A stretch of 64,000 nt of DNA from VXNE01 sp965217825 (GTDB lineage: Bacteria; Pseudomonadota; Gammaproteobacteria; Pseudomonadales; Azotimanducaceae). This document shows positions 17,502 through 26,364 of this stretch, piece by piece. The translations under genes were made by a program, and so were the position numbers. The notes beneath the pieces are model-generated. The model saw nothing but the letters and a program-made list of their open reading frames with translations. It was not told where the DNA came from and did not search any database. Positions within the stretch are counted from its first letter, which is position 1. The number at the start of each line of letters is the position of its first letter. Location of the stretch: contig OZ244571.1 in the NCBI GenBank assembly GCA_965217825.1, forward strand, positions 2,790,001-2,854,000, given 5' to 3'.

Positions 17502-17769
17502 ATTCGGAATACGCCCATCCTGATACTGGATGAACCGACCGCCGCGCTCGACCCGCAAACGGAAAATGCGCTGGTACGGGGCCCTGCGAGACGCGAGCAA
17601 GGGACGGCTTGTCATCGTCATCGCGCACCGCCTCTCCACCGTCCGCCAGGCGGATCGCATCGTCTTCCTCGAGGAAGGCGAGATCAAGGACATTGGAAGC
17701 CATGAAGCACTGATGGCGGATCCGGCTGGCTGTTACCGCAGATTTGCCGATTTGCAGGGAGGCCGGTAG
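17502..17769 (+). pseudogene. ABC transporter ATPase C-terminal fragment, frameshifted
   Basis: The first part reads PILILDEPTAALDPQTENALV (Walker B and D-loop of an ABC exporter). At about 17571-17581 the frame shifts, and the continuation reads LVIVIAHRLSTVRQADRIVFLEEG (the H-loop region) to the stop at 17767-17769. Together they equal the last ~85 residues of an MsbA-type exporter nucleotide-binding domain. The upstream sequence, including Walker A and the signature motif, is missing. A Walker A fragment of the same kind of protein occurs 1.7 kb away at 19480. Gene decay and rearrangement are inferred. Confidence 0.75.
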
Positions 17770-17907
17770 CCTGACCTGGTTGTTCCCTCCGCTGGGGAGT
17801 GGTGCCCGCTGTCCCTGCGCGAACCCGGCCGCGCGCTGGTTCGTTCGGCATTTTTTCTTCTGGCCGTTCAGGCGCGATGCCGCCTATGGACGCGAAGGCG
17901 CGTCGTG

Positions 17908-18175
17908 CTAGTGTCGTGTCACGCGAGTTCTGGCGCTTCAGAGTTCGCCATGCGCGTCAATGCAAGGCGTGGTCCGCAGGGAATATCGGGCATATTCGCA
18001 AGGGCCACAACGCAGCAGTGGCGTGCATGGCGATCTCCCGAAGGGCGCGCCCCACGGGGCCTGTGGCCGCGTTGCGCCCCTTGAAAATGGAGGCGACCAT
18101 TCCCTGCGGGACGCGCCTTGCCACAGACCCCGTGGGACGCGCTGAAGCGTCAGAACTCGCGTGACACGACACTAG
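17908..18175. mobile_element. MITE-like element with 34-bp terminal inverted repeats
   Basis: The ends are CTAGTGTCGTGTCACGCGAG... (17908-17941) and the near-perfect reverse complement (18142-18175); 33 of 34 positions match. The terminal TA dinucleotides (17909-17910 and 18173-18174) would be the duplicated TA target of an IS630/Tc1-mariner transposase, and an IS630-type transposase fragment lies at 19407. There is no transposase gene inside the 268 bp. Internal arms are also inverted: GCAAGGCG...CCGCAGGGAAT near 17962-17986 against 18096-18123, and the CCCACGGGG region near 18050 against 18130, so the RNA or single strand could fold extensively. The right end supplies the stop codon of the neighbouring ATPase gene. 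Confidence 0.75.
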
Positions 18176-19338
18176 TCGCCCCTCAGGTCTTCGAGCGGGG
18201 TGGCGGCAACGCGATCATCCAGCGGGTAGGCGTTGGTGGCGCGGCAGATTACGGAAAGGCTGACGACGGAATCGGTCGGCAGCATCGCTGCCACCTTGCG
18301 GAGTGCCGTGGCGTCGCGCGCCCGCGGCTGTTCGGTCCACTTTGCGTCGGCGAGGCGGAACCGGCCGCCGCGGTGGATGAGGAAATCGGCTTCGCGGCTG
18401 CGGTCGCGCCAGAAGTTCAACTGCCAGCGCCCGTATTGATTCGACTGCGCGCGCCGAATCTCCGCGCAGACGAGGGTCTCCCACAAGGGGCCTGCGAGGG
18501 GCGACGAGCGCAGGTCTTCCACCGTGTGAATGCCGCAGAGGAAGGCCGCGAGGCCAGCATCGCGAAGGTAGAGCTTGGGCCTCTTGACCAGCGACACCGT
18601 GGGGTTGCTGTACCAAGGTTCGAGCAGCGCGAGTTGGTGAGAAGCCTCCAGCACTGCCAGCCACGTCGCTGCGGTCGAACCGCTGATGCCCACGTCCCGC
18701 GCGAGGTCGGCCCGGTTCAGCAGCTGCGCCGTGCGCAGCGCTGCGGCTCGCAAGAACCGTTCGTAGTCGCGCAGGCTGGATACATGCAGAAGCTGGCGCA
18801 GGTCCCGCTCGAGATACGTCGCCACGTAGGATTGCAGGAACCCGCGCGAGTCGATATCCGGATTGCCGTGAAGTTCCGGGAACCCCCCTCGCACGAGAAA
18901 CTCCTCTACGCGCAGGTTGGGACGTGCCGACTTCGCCTCCGCATAGGACAGGGGTTCGAGCTCCGTGATCTCGGCGCGCCCCGCGAGGGACTCGGACACC
19001 GAGCGCATCAGTCCGAACGGCTGCGATCCCGTAAGAATGAACGCGCCAGCGAGGTCGCGATGCTCGTCCACGACGGCCTTCAGGTGCCTGAACAGTCCCG
19101 GCGCGTACTGCACTTCATCGATAACGACTGGCGGCGGATACCGTGCCAGGAAGGACCCCGGATCGAATTCCGCCTGTTCGGCTTCGCTGGGCAAATCGAG
19201 CGTGACAAAGGAGTAGCTCGGGAACAGGCGGCGGACGAGACTCGTCTTGCCCGTCTGACGCGCCCCCGTCAGCACCACTACAGGCCGAGTCGCTGCCCGC
19301 TGTAAGAGCAGGGATTCGACCTGACGTTCGATCCACAT
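18172..19338 (-). CDS. AAA ATPase with DUF4143 domain
   Basis: A 388-residue protein of the AAA_14/DUF4143 family. Walker A is GARQTGKTS near residue 25, Walker B is VVIDEVQYAP near residue 92 and sensor-type FILTGSQ follows. The C-terminal DUF4143 part has YLERDLRQLLHV, an HTH-like DVGISGSTAATWLAVLE and a nuclease-like core with NFWRDRSREADFLIHR. Family members are abundant in bacteria and of unknown function, often spread like mobile or defence-linked genes. The TAG stop (18172-18174) is formed inside the right end of the MITE-like element, so the native C terminus may have been slightly changed. Confidence 0.85.
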   Translation of the reverse strand: MWIERQVESLLLQRAATRPVVVLTGARQTGKTSLVRRLFPSYSFVTLDLPSEAEQAEFDPGSFLARYPPPVVIDEVQYAPGLFRHLKAVVDEHRDLAGAFILTGSQPFGLMRSVSESLAGRAEITELEPLSYAEAKSARPNLRVEEFLVRGGFPELHGNPDIDSRGFLQSYVATYLERDLRQLLHVSSLRDYERFLRAAALRTAQLLNRADLARDVGISGSTAATWLAVLEASHQLALLEPWYSNPTVSLVKRPKLYLRDAGLAAFLCGIHTVEDLRSSPLAGPLWETLVCAEIRRAQSNQYGRWQLNFWRDRSREADFLIHRGGRFRLADAKWTEQPRARDATALRKVAAMLPTDSVVSLSVICRATNAYPLDDRVAATPLEDLRGD

Positions 19339-19406
19339 GTGTCAAATTGTACGATGCTATCGAATGATTTTCCCGTTTTTCTATTGCGAGAGGCCGTTGG
19401 GGTGCG

Positions 19407-19490
19407 CGGAAGGTGCAGGACGTGGTGGGGCTATACCTCGACCCGCCGGAGAACGCGGCGGCGTTCAGCTTCGATGAGAATCTCGGGTGA
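19407..19490 (+). mobile_element. IS630-family transposase fragment
   Basis: The 27-residue frame contains KVQDVVGLYLDPPENAAAF and then SFDEN, ending at TGA 19488-19490. This is the characteristic start of the IS630 DDE domain (DVVGLYL-PP-A---DEK type). Everything else of the transposase is absent. The nearby MITE has TA-type ends, consistent with the same family. The 3' end overlaps an ABC ATPase fragment in another frame. Confidence 0.6.
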
Positions 19491-19560
19491 ACTGGTCGCG
19501 ATCGTCGGTCCCACGGGTGTTGGCAAGACCCGCCTCGCCAACCTGATTCCGGGCTTCATA
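19480..19560 (+). pseudogene. ABC transporter ATPase Walker A fragment
   Basis: In the frame running through 19486, the sequence GELVAIVGPTGVGKTRLANL is the Walker A region of an ABC exporter ATPase (usual form GE-VAIVGPTGAGKTTL-NL), followed at once by unrelated sequence leading to the aminopeptidase start. It matches the missing N-terminal half of the kind of protein whose C-terminal end is at 17502-17769. The two pieces are on the same strand but in reversed order, so they may come from one rearranged gene or from two genes. Confidence 0.65.
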
Positions 19561-19571
19561 GTAGCTGGCGT

Positions 19572-22235
19572 ATGCTGGTTGTCATGTATCGATTCGCCCG
19601 TTACCCGTTATCCGTTGTCGTTGCGGGGCTCATCTGGGGATGTGCCGAGGTCCACATGGCGACCGGTCCGGAACCGCCACCGCGCGAGGCGGCACCGATG
19701 CTTGGGATGGAGGACGCGGCTGCGCGATCCGCGCGCGTTGGGAACGTGGCCTACATTCTGGAGTTTGAACTCGACGGCGAAGCCGACGAGTACACCGGGC
19801 GCGCCACCACGACCTTCGAACTAAACGATGCGCGGGCAAACCTGTCCATCGACTTTGTCGGTGGTACGGTCGCAAGCCTCCAGGTCAATGGTTCGCCGGT
19901 CGATGCCCCCTATAACGGCTACTTCGTGACACTGCCGGCAAATTCCCTGCGGACCGGGTCGAATACGGTCGAAATTGCGTTCTCGCATCCCTACAGCACC
20001 GACGGTGGCGGCCTGTATCGGTTCCGGGATCCGGTCGATGGCCGTGACTATCTCTACACCGACTTCGAGCCGTACGACGCGAACCGGCTATTTCCGTCAT
20101 TCGATCAACCCGACCTGAAGGCCACTATTGCGACGCGTGTGACAGTGCCGGCGGACTGGCAGGTCGTCTCGGTCGTCGCCGAGTCGGACATTGCGAAACT
20201 CGGCGACAGTAGAACCTGGACGTTTCCGCCATCGGCCCGGATCAGCACCTACGTCTACGCATTGCACGCCGGCCACTACCGGTACTGGGAGTCGATGGCC
20301 GGCGAAATCCCCTTGCGGCTCTTCGCGCGGGCATCCGTCGCGGACTACGTCTATCCGGAGCACTGGTTCGTTCCAACCCGTCACGGCCTCGATTTCTTTC
20401 AGAACTACTTCGATATCGTCTACCCATTCGGAAAGTACGACCAGGTCATCGTCCCCCATTTCAACGCGGGCGCCATGGAGAACGTCGGCGCCGTCACGTT
20501 CAGCGAGCGCTTTCTTCGGCGCGGCACGGTCACCCGACAGGCGCGGCGGTCGCTCGCCAGCGTGATCCTGCATGAGATGGCGCACATGTGGTTCGGAAAC
20601 CTGGTCACAATGAAGTGGTGGAACGGTCTGTGGCTGAATGAGTCGTTTGCCACCTTCATGGCGACGCTGGCGTTGGTGGAAGCTACCGAGTTCACGGAGG
20701 GACGGCTCGGCGCTTATCAGAGCACGGTCGGCGCCTATCGCGCGGACGAACGCGATACCACGCACGCCATCGAATTGCCTACCCCGAACACCGATGTCGC
20801 TTTCGTGAACTTCGACGCCATCACCTACAACAAGGGTTCGGCCACGCTGACCCAGCTCAACCACCTGGTGGGGCCGGAGGCGTTCCGGCGCGGCGTCAGC
20901 GCCTATCTGGAGGCGCATGCCTACGGGAACACGACGATCGACGACTTCCTCGCCGAGGTCTCCAACGCGGCGGGCCGCGAATTCGAAGTTTGGGCGGTCG
21001 ACTGGCTGCACGAACCGGGAACCAACGGCGTGGCGATCGAGCTGGGCTGCAAAGATGGAAGGATCGCTGACATGGCCGTCCTGCAAACCGCCCCGACAGC
21101 TTGGCCGACCCTGCGTACGCATCGCACGCAACTCGGCCTCTACAATTTCGACACCGGTGAAGTCGCCGTGCGGCTCGTGCCCGTGACCTACGCCGGCGAC
21201 CGAACCGAAGTCCCAGCCTCCCAGGGCGAGCGCTGTCCGGACTTCGTCTATGCGAACCACGGCGACTGGGACTACGCGCGGGTCGACTTCGATCGGAAGG
21301 CGCTGGCCACGCTCGGCGACCATCTCAGCGCCTTCGGCAATCCGCTTACCCGATCAATGCTATGGCAAGGCGTCTCCGACATGGTCCTTCACCGGCGCCT
21401 GTCGCCCGTCGAGTTCATAGACATCGCCCTTGCCAATGTGGATGCCGAGCCTGTCGACGATGTGGTTCGGCAGGTGCTCGGCGCGTTGCAAAGCTCCTGG
21501 TCGTATCTCCAGCGCCTCGTCGAAGACCCCTTGCTGCTGGCCGCGACCGCTGCGCGTATCGAGGGCTACCTGTGGCAGGCGTTCCTCGACAGCGAACCCG
21601 GCAGCGACCGGCAGCTCCTGCTGTTCGACAACTACATGACGGCGGCAACGAGCGAGCAGAGCCTCGACCGGCTCGCCGGTTTGCTCGGCGGCGACGCGCT
21701 GCCGGCGGGCTTCGTCTTCGATCAGGACCGCCGGTGGACCGCCGTCCAGGTGCTTAGCGGATACGATCATCCCTACGCGGCCGCTTCGCTTGCGGCGGAA
21801 CGCGAACGGGACCTGTCCGACGAGGGTCGACGGTGGGCGTTGGCAGTGGAGGCCGCCCGTCCCGATCCTGAACTTCATCGGCGCCTGATGGAATTGCTCC
21901 TCGACCCCGACCCGGGCCTGACCGTCGCCGATGCGCGGGCGCATGCTAGCGGACTGTTCCCGGACCATCAGCACGATCTGCAACTCAAGATTGTCGGGGA
22001 GGTGTTTGATCGTCTGCAGTCCGTGAGCGACCGTCTTGATCCGCGCTATTTCGGGCCGATCACCGATGGCCTGCTCAAGACAATCTGCGACAAAGACTAT
22101 CTCGAACTGCTGGAGCGAGCGGTCGACCGTTCGGAAACGCTGCTTCACCTGTCCCTGCGCAAACGGTTGCTGAACCTGCGTTTCGAGGTCAAACGCTGTC
22201 TTGTGATTGGCGAGATGCTTGCCGCGTCGACTTGA
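19572..22235 (+). CDS. pepN: M1 family aminopeptidase N
   Basis: An 887-residue zinc aminopeptidase that removes N-terminal residues from peptides. The exopeptidase motif GAMEN is at residues 300-304, the zinc site is H334-E-M-A-H338, and the third ligand is E357 in LWLNE. The N terminus has a hydrophobic stretch (YPLSVVVAGLIWGC) suggesting export, possibly as a lipoprotein (W before GC is atypical). The C-terminal ~400 residues are the helical ERAP1-like domain. ATG 19572 and ATG 19584 are both possible starts. The gene abuts the debris of ABC and IS fragments and has no operon partner. Confidence 0.92.
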   Translation: MLVVMYRFARYPLSVVVAGLIWGCAEVHMATGPEPPPREAAPMLGMEDAAARSARVGNVAYILEFELDGEADEYTGRATTTFELNDARANLSIDFVGGTVASLQVNGSPVDAPYNGYFVTLPANSLRTGSNTVEIAFSHPYSTDGGGLYRFRDPVDGRDYLYTDFEPYDANRLFPSFDQPDLKATIATRVTVPADWQVVSVVAESDIAKLGDSRTWTFPPSARISTYVYALHAGHYRYWESMAGEIPLRLFARASVADYVYPEHWFVPTRHGLDFFQNYFDIVYPFGKYDQVIVPHFNAGAMENVGAVTFSERFLRRGTVTRQARRSLASVILHEMAHMWFGNLVTMKWWNGLWLNESFATFMATLALVEATEFTEGRLGAYQSTVGAYRADERDTTHAIELPTPNTDVAFVNFDAITYNKGSATLTQLNHLVGPEAFRRGVSAYLEAHAYGNTTIDDFLAEVSNAAGREFEVWAVDWLHEPGTNGVAIELGCKDGRIADMAVLQTAPTAWPTLRTHRTQLGLYNFDTGEVAVRLVPVTYAGDRTEVPASQGERCPDFVYANHGDWDYARVDFDRKALATLGDHLSAFGNPLTRSMLWQGVSDMVLHRRLSPVEFIDIALANVDAEPVDDVVRQVLGALQSSWSYLQRLVEDPLLLAATAARIEGYLWQAFLDSEPGSDRQLLLFDNYMTAATSEQSLDRLAGLLGGDALPAGFVFDQDRRWTAVQVLSGYDHPYAAASLAAERERDLSDEGRRWALAVEAARPDPELHRRLMELLLDPDPGLTVADARAHASGLFPDHQHDLQLKIVGEVFDRLQSVSDRLDPRYFGPITDGLLKTICDKDYLELLERAVDRSETLLHLSLRKRLLNLRFEVKRCLVIGEMLAAST

Positions 22236-22399
22236 CCCGGATATTGCACCAGGGCCGCCAGTCGAGTTGCCAGGCGCCCTCACAAAAGCAGCGGTGTATC
22301 TGCATTCGTCGGATGACGACAAGCCCCTTGCCGATGCCTCCGGTTTGCGTTGACGGCGACGATTCGTCAGAATGCGCCGGATTTTTCGGGGACTAGGCC

Positions 22400-22990
22400 A
22401 TGTTGGCGACGCTCGAACAATTCGATCGTGTGCCGCGCATTCTCCGGCTCAATGTGGCCGGTCAGCCGGTAGACTGGATGAACTGGCGGGAGGCTGTTTG
22501 CCTCTACGCCCGGGAACTCGTCGTCTGGACTTTGGGCGACGCCGTCCTGCGTTTGCGCGGCGGCCACTCCCGCATCGATGGCACCCAGTCCCTGCTCGAT
22601 GTCCACAGCATCGTCGCCTGCCGAGGCCGTATCGTCAAACCCTTGCGAAGCGTGCCACCCCTGACAAACGGGGCGCTTTTCAGGCGAGACCGCAACATAT
22701 GCCTCTACTGCGGCGGTGAATTCGTCGATTTCGAGTTGACCCGCGATCACGTCGTGCCCCGCGCGCGCGGCGGTGAAGACCGATGGGACAACTGCGTCTC
22801 GGCGTGCAAGCGGTGCAACCACTTCAAGGGCAGCCGTCGGCCGCACGAGTGCGGCATGGAGTTGATCGCGCCGCCGCGTGTGCCGAACTTCGCAGAGTAC
22901 CTTGCGCTGACGAACGGGGGCAGGATTCTCGGCGATCAGATGGATCTGCTGAAGACCCAGTTCGGCAAGGACAGTCGCCTGCTGCGGTAA
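22400..22990 (+). CDS. HNH endonuclease family protein
   Basis: A 196-residue protein with an N-terminal ~95-residue domain (LRLNVAGQPVDWMNWREAV) and a C-terminal HNH nuclease: CLYCGGEF and ACKRCN zinc-knuckle pairs flank DHVVPRARGGEDRWDNCV, holding the D-H, N and second-cysteine positions of the beta-beta-alpha metal fold. This type is widespread in free-living proteobacteria with no known role; it is not associated with an intron or phage here. Start ATG 22400. Confidence 0.85.
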   Translation: MLATLEQFDRVPRILRLNVAGQPVDWMNWREAVCLYARELVVWTLGDAVLRLRGGHSRIDGTQSLLDVHSIVACRGRIVKPLRSVPPLTNGALFRRDRNICLYCGGEFVDFELTRDHVVPRARGGEDRWDNCVSACKRCNHFKGSRRPHECGMELIAPPRVPNFAEYLALTNGGRILGDQMDLLKTQFGKDSRLLR

Positions 22991-23069
22991 CCCATGTGCT
23001 CGCGCGAGGGGCGCCCCTTCGCGTGGCCTCACACAGAGCTTTTGTGCCCTTCGTCGGGCGAGAGGCCCC

Positions 23070-24467
23070 TTACCGGGTGCCGTGGTCGACCAATATCCTG
23101 GCCATGCACGAGGTGATGCTTTTGCCTGTGGCGATGTCGAGGAACTCGTTCGGACCGTGCGCGTTGGAGCCAGGGCCCAGCAAGCCGGTGACGACGAACT
23201 GCACGTCGGGGTATCTGTCGCCCAGCATCTTCATGAACGGGATGGTGCCACCGGTACCCATGGTCATGGCGGGCTGGCCGAAGAAAGCGCGCGAGGCGTG
23301 GTCCGCCGACTTCCGGAGCCAGGCCGCGGTAGGCGGCGCGTGCCACCCCGTGTGGGCGGGATCCAGTTCGAATCGCACCGCGGCGCCGTGCGGCGGATCG
23401 CGTTCCAGAAGCGCCTTGATGCGCTGCGCCGCCGATTGTGCATCGAGGCTGGGGGGCAGGCGAAAGACCAGCTTGGCGGAGGTGAGCGGGCGCAGCGTGT
23501 TGCCGGCGTCGCTGATGCCGGGGGCGCCCCCGAGGCCAACGACACCGAGGCTCGGTCTCCAGGTATTGGCGGCGACGAGCTCGGCCAATGGCGTGTCCGG
23601 CCGTGAAGGCGTCGCCCAGGGAAAGCGTTCGACCACGGTAGGTCCCAGAGTCCTCGCAACCTGCTCCGCCTGGTGCCGAGCGTGCTCGGGGATTTCGACT
23701 TCGAGTTCGGGAATGGCGCCGGTCGCGGCGTGCTCGACGCGTTCGATCACATCCCGCAGCAGGCGGAAGCTCGACGGCACGATGCCGCCCGCCGCGCCAG
23801 AGTGGACGCCTTCCGCCAGCACCCTGACCGTTAAAGTGCCCGACAACATGCCGCGCAGCGAGGTCGTCACCCAGAGACGATCATAACTGCCGCACTCGGC
23901 GTCGAGACAGATGACGAGATCGGGGGTGCCGATCCTGTCGCTCAACGCTTCCATGTAGAAAGGCAGGTCGTAGCTGCCGCTCTCCTCGCACCCTTCGATC
24001 AGGACGCAACAGCGCGCGTGCGGCAGCCCCTGGCGCTGGGCGGCGGCGATGGCGGTGAGACTGGCGAAGACGGCATAGCCGTCGTCGGCGCCGCCGCGTC
24101 CGTACAGCCGGCCGTTGCGAATCACCGGCGTCCACGGGGCAAGGCCTTCGTCCCAGCCGGTGAATTCGGGCTGCTTGTCGTAGTGTCCGTACCACAGGAT
24201 ATTGCCCGGCGCGTTGCCGTTGATATCGATGACCAGGGTTGGCGTGCGTCCCGGCAACGCCAGGACGTCGACTTCGGCGCCTTCGATGGGAAACGATTCG
24301 ACCCACCGGCGCAATTGCTGCACGGCCTCGACCATGTGGCCGTGGCTCTCCCAGTCTGGATCGAATGCCGGCGACTTGTTGGGGATACGTATGTAGTCTT
24401 CGAGCGCCGGAACGATCTCCTCGTCCCAGACCGAAGCGACGAAACTGCGAGTGTCTTGGGTATTCAC
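23070..24467 (-). CDS. M20 family metallopeptidase
   Basis: A 465-residue dinuclear zinc peptidase of the M20 group. Metal ligands are visible in WYGHYDKQP (H-x-D), GRGGADDGYAV, EGCEESGSYD and CLDAECGSYD, with a central dimerisation domain and a C-terminal GTGGTIPFMKML motif. The HYDKQP and GTGGTIPF forms are typical of carnosinase/dipeptidase-like M20 enzymes. It is cytoplasmic, lacking a signal peptide. The gene lies 29 bp downstream of the TonB receptor gene on the same strand, so it may be in the B12-controlled transcript. Confidence 0.88.
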   Translation of the reverse strand: MNTQDTRSFVASVWDEEIVPALEDYIRIPNKSPAFDPDWESHGHMVEAVQQLRRWVESFPIEGAEVDVLALPGRTPTLVIDINGNAPGNILWYGHYDKQPEFTGWDEGLAPWTPVIRNGRLYGRGGADDGYAVFASLTAIAAAQRQGLPHARCCVLIEGCEESGSYDLPFYMEALSDRIGTPDLVICLDAECGSYDRLWVTTSLRGMLSGTLTVRVLAEGVHSGAAGGIVPSSFRLLRDVIERVEHAATGAIPELEVEIPEHARHQAEQVARTLGPTVVERFPWATPSRPDTPLAELVAANTWRPSLGVVGLGGAPGISDAGNTLRPLTSAKLVFRLPPSLDAQSAAQRIKALLERDPPHGAAVRFELDPAHTGWHAPPTAAWLRKSADHASRAFFGQPAMTMGTGGTIPFMKMLGDRYPDVQFVVTGLLGPGSNAHGPNEFLDIATGKSITSCMARILVDHGTR

Positions 24468-24496
24468 AGCGTGTTCACGGGATATTCACAGCGTGC

Positions 24497-26317
24497 TCAC
24501 AATCTTAGTGCACATCCGGCCACGGCGCGCCGACCGGGGTTCCGAAAGCCGAACACGTCTTCGTAGTCCGCATCGAACGCGTTTTCCACTTGCAGGTAAA
24601 GGCGCGCGCGGGGCGATATACGGAAGTCGAGGCCGCCATGCGCGAGCAGGTAGGAATCCAGCCTGCGCCGAATGGCGGGATACGCGGAGAAGTCGTTGTC
24701 GTACTGTTCTCCGACGACGGCTACGCCTACGTTGAACCGTGCCGACGAGGCGATGGTGCCGGAAAGGTCCACGCGGCCCTGGTGGCGCGGCCGGCGGATC
24801 TCGGCGCGGTCCTTTTCGGCTGCGTCGACATAGGTGTAGTGGGCCGCGATGCGGAAGGGCCCGAACGTGTCCAGGTAACCGATTTCAACGCCGCGTCGGC
24901 GGCTTCTGTCCGCGCGGTTTTCCGCCGTGAAGCCCATGCGCTCCGGATCGAAAACGAATCCGTCTATTTCATCTGTCAGCCGGTTGTCGAAGTAGGCGAA
25001 GGAGAAGCGTCGGGTGGCATATCCGGCTTCGTACTCGACAGATTGTTCCGGCTTGAGGTCGGGATTGCCGATGAATGTGTCGGGCGCGAAGCCGTAGCGC
25101 TCGGCGAATGTAGGATTCTTGATCCCGGTGCCGATGTTCGCGAACAGGCGGCCGGGGCCCAATGACCGGGCGACACCAACGTGGTAGGCGGCGGAATTGT
25201 CGAATTGGTCGTTGGCATCGTACCGCGCGGACACCGATGCGAGTGCATGTCGGGTGCGGTGCTGGTACTCCGCCGCGATGCTCGCGGTCCTGGTGCCCTG
25301 CCGCTGGTTCGGATCGCCAAACGGGGTAGCCGCCCCGCGTTGCGTGAAACGTTGCCGTTCGAGCTCGGCGGTGGCGTTCAAGCGGTGCGCGTCGCCAAGC
25401 GCGAAGTTGTTGCTGAATGCGATGGCTGTCTTCTCGCCGAGCGTCAAGATTCGGCTCGTGGTTTCGATGTTTTCATCTCCCGCGCGCACTTCGGTGATGG
25501 TCAGGCGCGGCTGCCAGAACCCGATACCGAGATGGCTGGCTTCAAGCTTGGCATAGCGGTGATCCGACTCCGTGATGTTGTCGCCGTCGGCGGGAATATA
25601 GGCGGGGTAGGGGGTCGGATCATATTCCACTTCGGCGTCTACGCCTCGAAATACGCCGCCGACGGTCCACGATCCGAGATTCCTGGAGATGTTCGTGTGC
25701 ACGGTGGTTGCGCGATAGCCGTCCTGCTCGTCGCCGGTCCTCGCCAGGTTGTTACCGTCGGTCGCGAAGTGACTGGCGGTGAAGACGGCGTGTCCCGCGG
25801 TGTTGGAACGGGAGGCCGTGATGCTCGCATCCCGTGTTGCCATGCTTCCTCCCGCGGCGTCTATCGTCACCGCGTCCTCTCCGGGGGTCGTGTCGATATA
25901 GATCAATCCCGCGAGGGCATCGCTGCCCCAGATAGCGCTTTGCGGACCGTTCATGATCTCTATGCGCCTCGCGCCGGTCAGGTCCAGATGGCCGAAGTTG
26001 TATTCGCCCCCAAGCGCCACGTTGTTCATCTCTATGCCGTCCAGCATGACCAGCACATGGTTGGCCTCGGCACCTCGCACGCGGGCTTGTGTCAGACCGC
26101 CGCGATTACCGGCCCGGCTGATGGCCACGCCGGGCAACGCAAGAAGGGCGTCTCCCGCGTGGTGCGCGTGGTGCGCGTCGATTTCCGATCCGGTCAGGAT
26201 CGTTGGCTGCTGCGTGCTCGCACCCAGGCGGCTGGCGTACACGACGATGGTTTCCAGTTCAGCCGCCTGCGCGGGCCATAGCAGCGCGACGGCAATCAAG
26301 AGGACGGAGTTTTTCAC
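24497..26317 (-). CDS. btuB: TonB-dependent outer-membrane receptor, BtuB-like
   Basis: A 606-residue outer-membrane receptor, presumably for cobalamin. After the signal peptide (KNSVLLIAVALLWPAQA) comes a TonB-box-like LETIVVYASR, the plug domain (ALPGVAISRAGNRGGL, then VLVMLDGIEMNN) and a 22-strand barrel. The start is GTG 26317 after a GGGGTGAAACC leader. An earlier in-frame ATG at 26389 lies inside the B12 box of the riboswitch and is rejected. The riboswitch immediately upstream argues strongly that the substrate is vitamin B12 or a related corrinoid. No B12 ABC importer is in the window. Confidence 0.9.
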   Translation of the reverse strand: MKNSVLLIAVALLWPAQAAELETIVVYASRLGASTQQPTILTGSEIDAHHAHHAGDALLALPGVAISRAGNRGGLTQARVRGAEANHVLVMLDGIEMNNVALGGEYNFGHLDLTGARRIEIMNGPQSAIWGSDALAGLIYIDTTPGEDAVTIDAAGGSMATRDASITASRSNTAGHAVFTASHFATDGNNLARTGDEQDGYRATTVHTNISRNLGSWTVGGVFRGVDAEVEYDPTPYPAYIPADGDNITESDHRYAKLEASHLGIGFWQPRLTITEVRAGDENIETTSRILTLGEKTAIAFSNNFALGDAHRLNATAELERQRFTQRGAATPFGDPNQRQGTRTASIAAEYQHRTRHALASVSARYDANDQFDNSAAYHVGVARSLGPGRLFANIGTGIKNPTFAERYGFAPDTFIGNPDLKPEQSVEYEAGYATRRFSFAYFDNRLTDEIDGFVFDPERMGFTAENRADRSRRRGVEIGYLDTFGPFRIAAHYTYVDAAEKDRAEIRRPRHQGRVDLSGTIASSARFNVGVAVVGEQYDNDFSAYPAIRRRLDSYLLAHGGLDFRISPRARLYLQVENAFDADYEDVFGFRNPGRRAVAGCALRL

Positions 26318-26364
26318 GGTTTCACCCCAAATCAGCCGTCGCAACCCGCGCGGCGTGAACCTGA

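Noticed and set aside
18118..19305. 395-codon plus-strand frame overlapping the MITE and the ATPase gene
   Set aside because: Antisense to the Walker A/B-containing ATPase, and starts inside the element.
20097..21323. 408-codon minus-strand frame within pepN
   Set aside because: Antisense shadow of a strongly conserved M1 peptidase; no recognisable motif.
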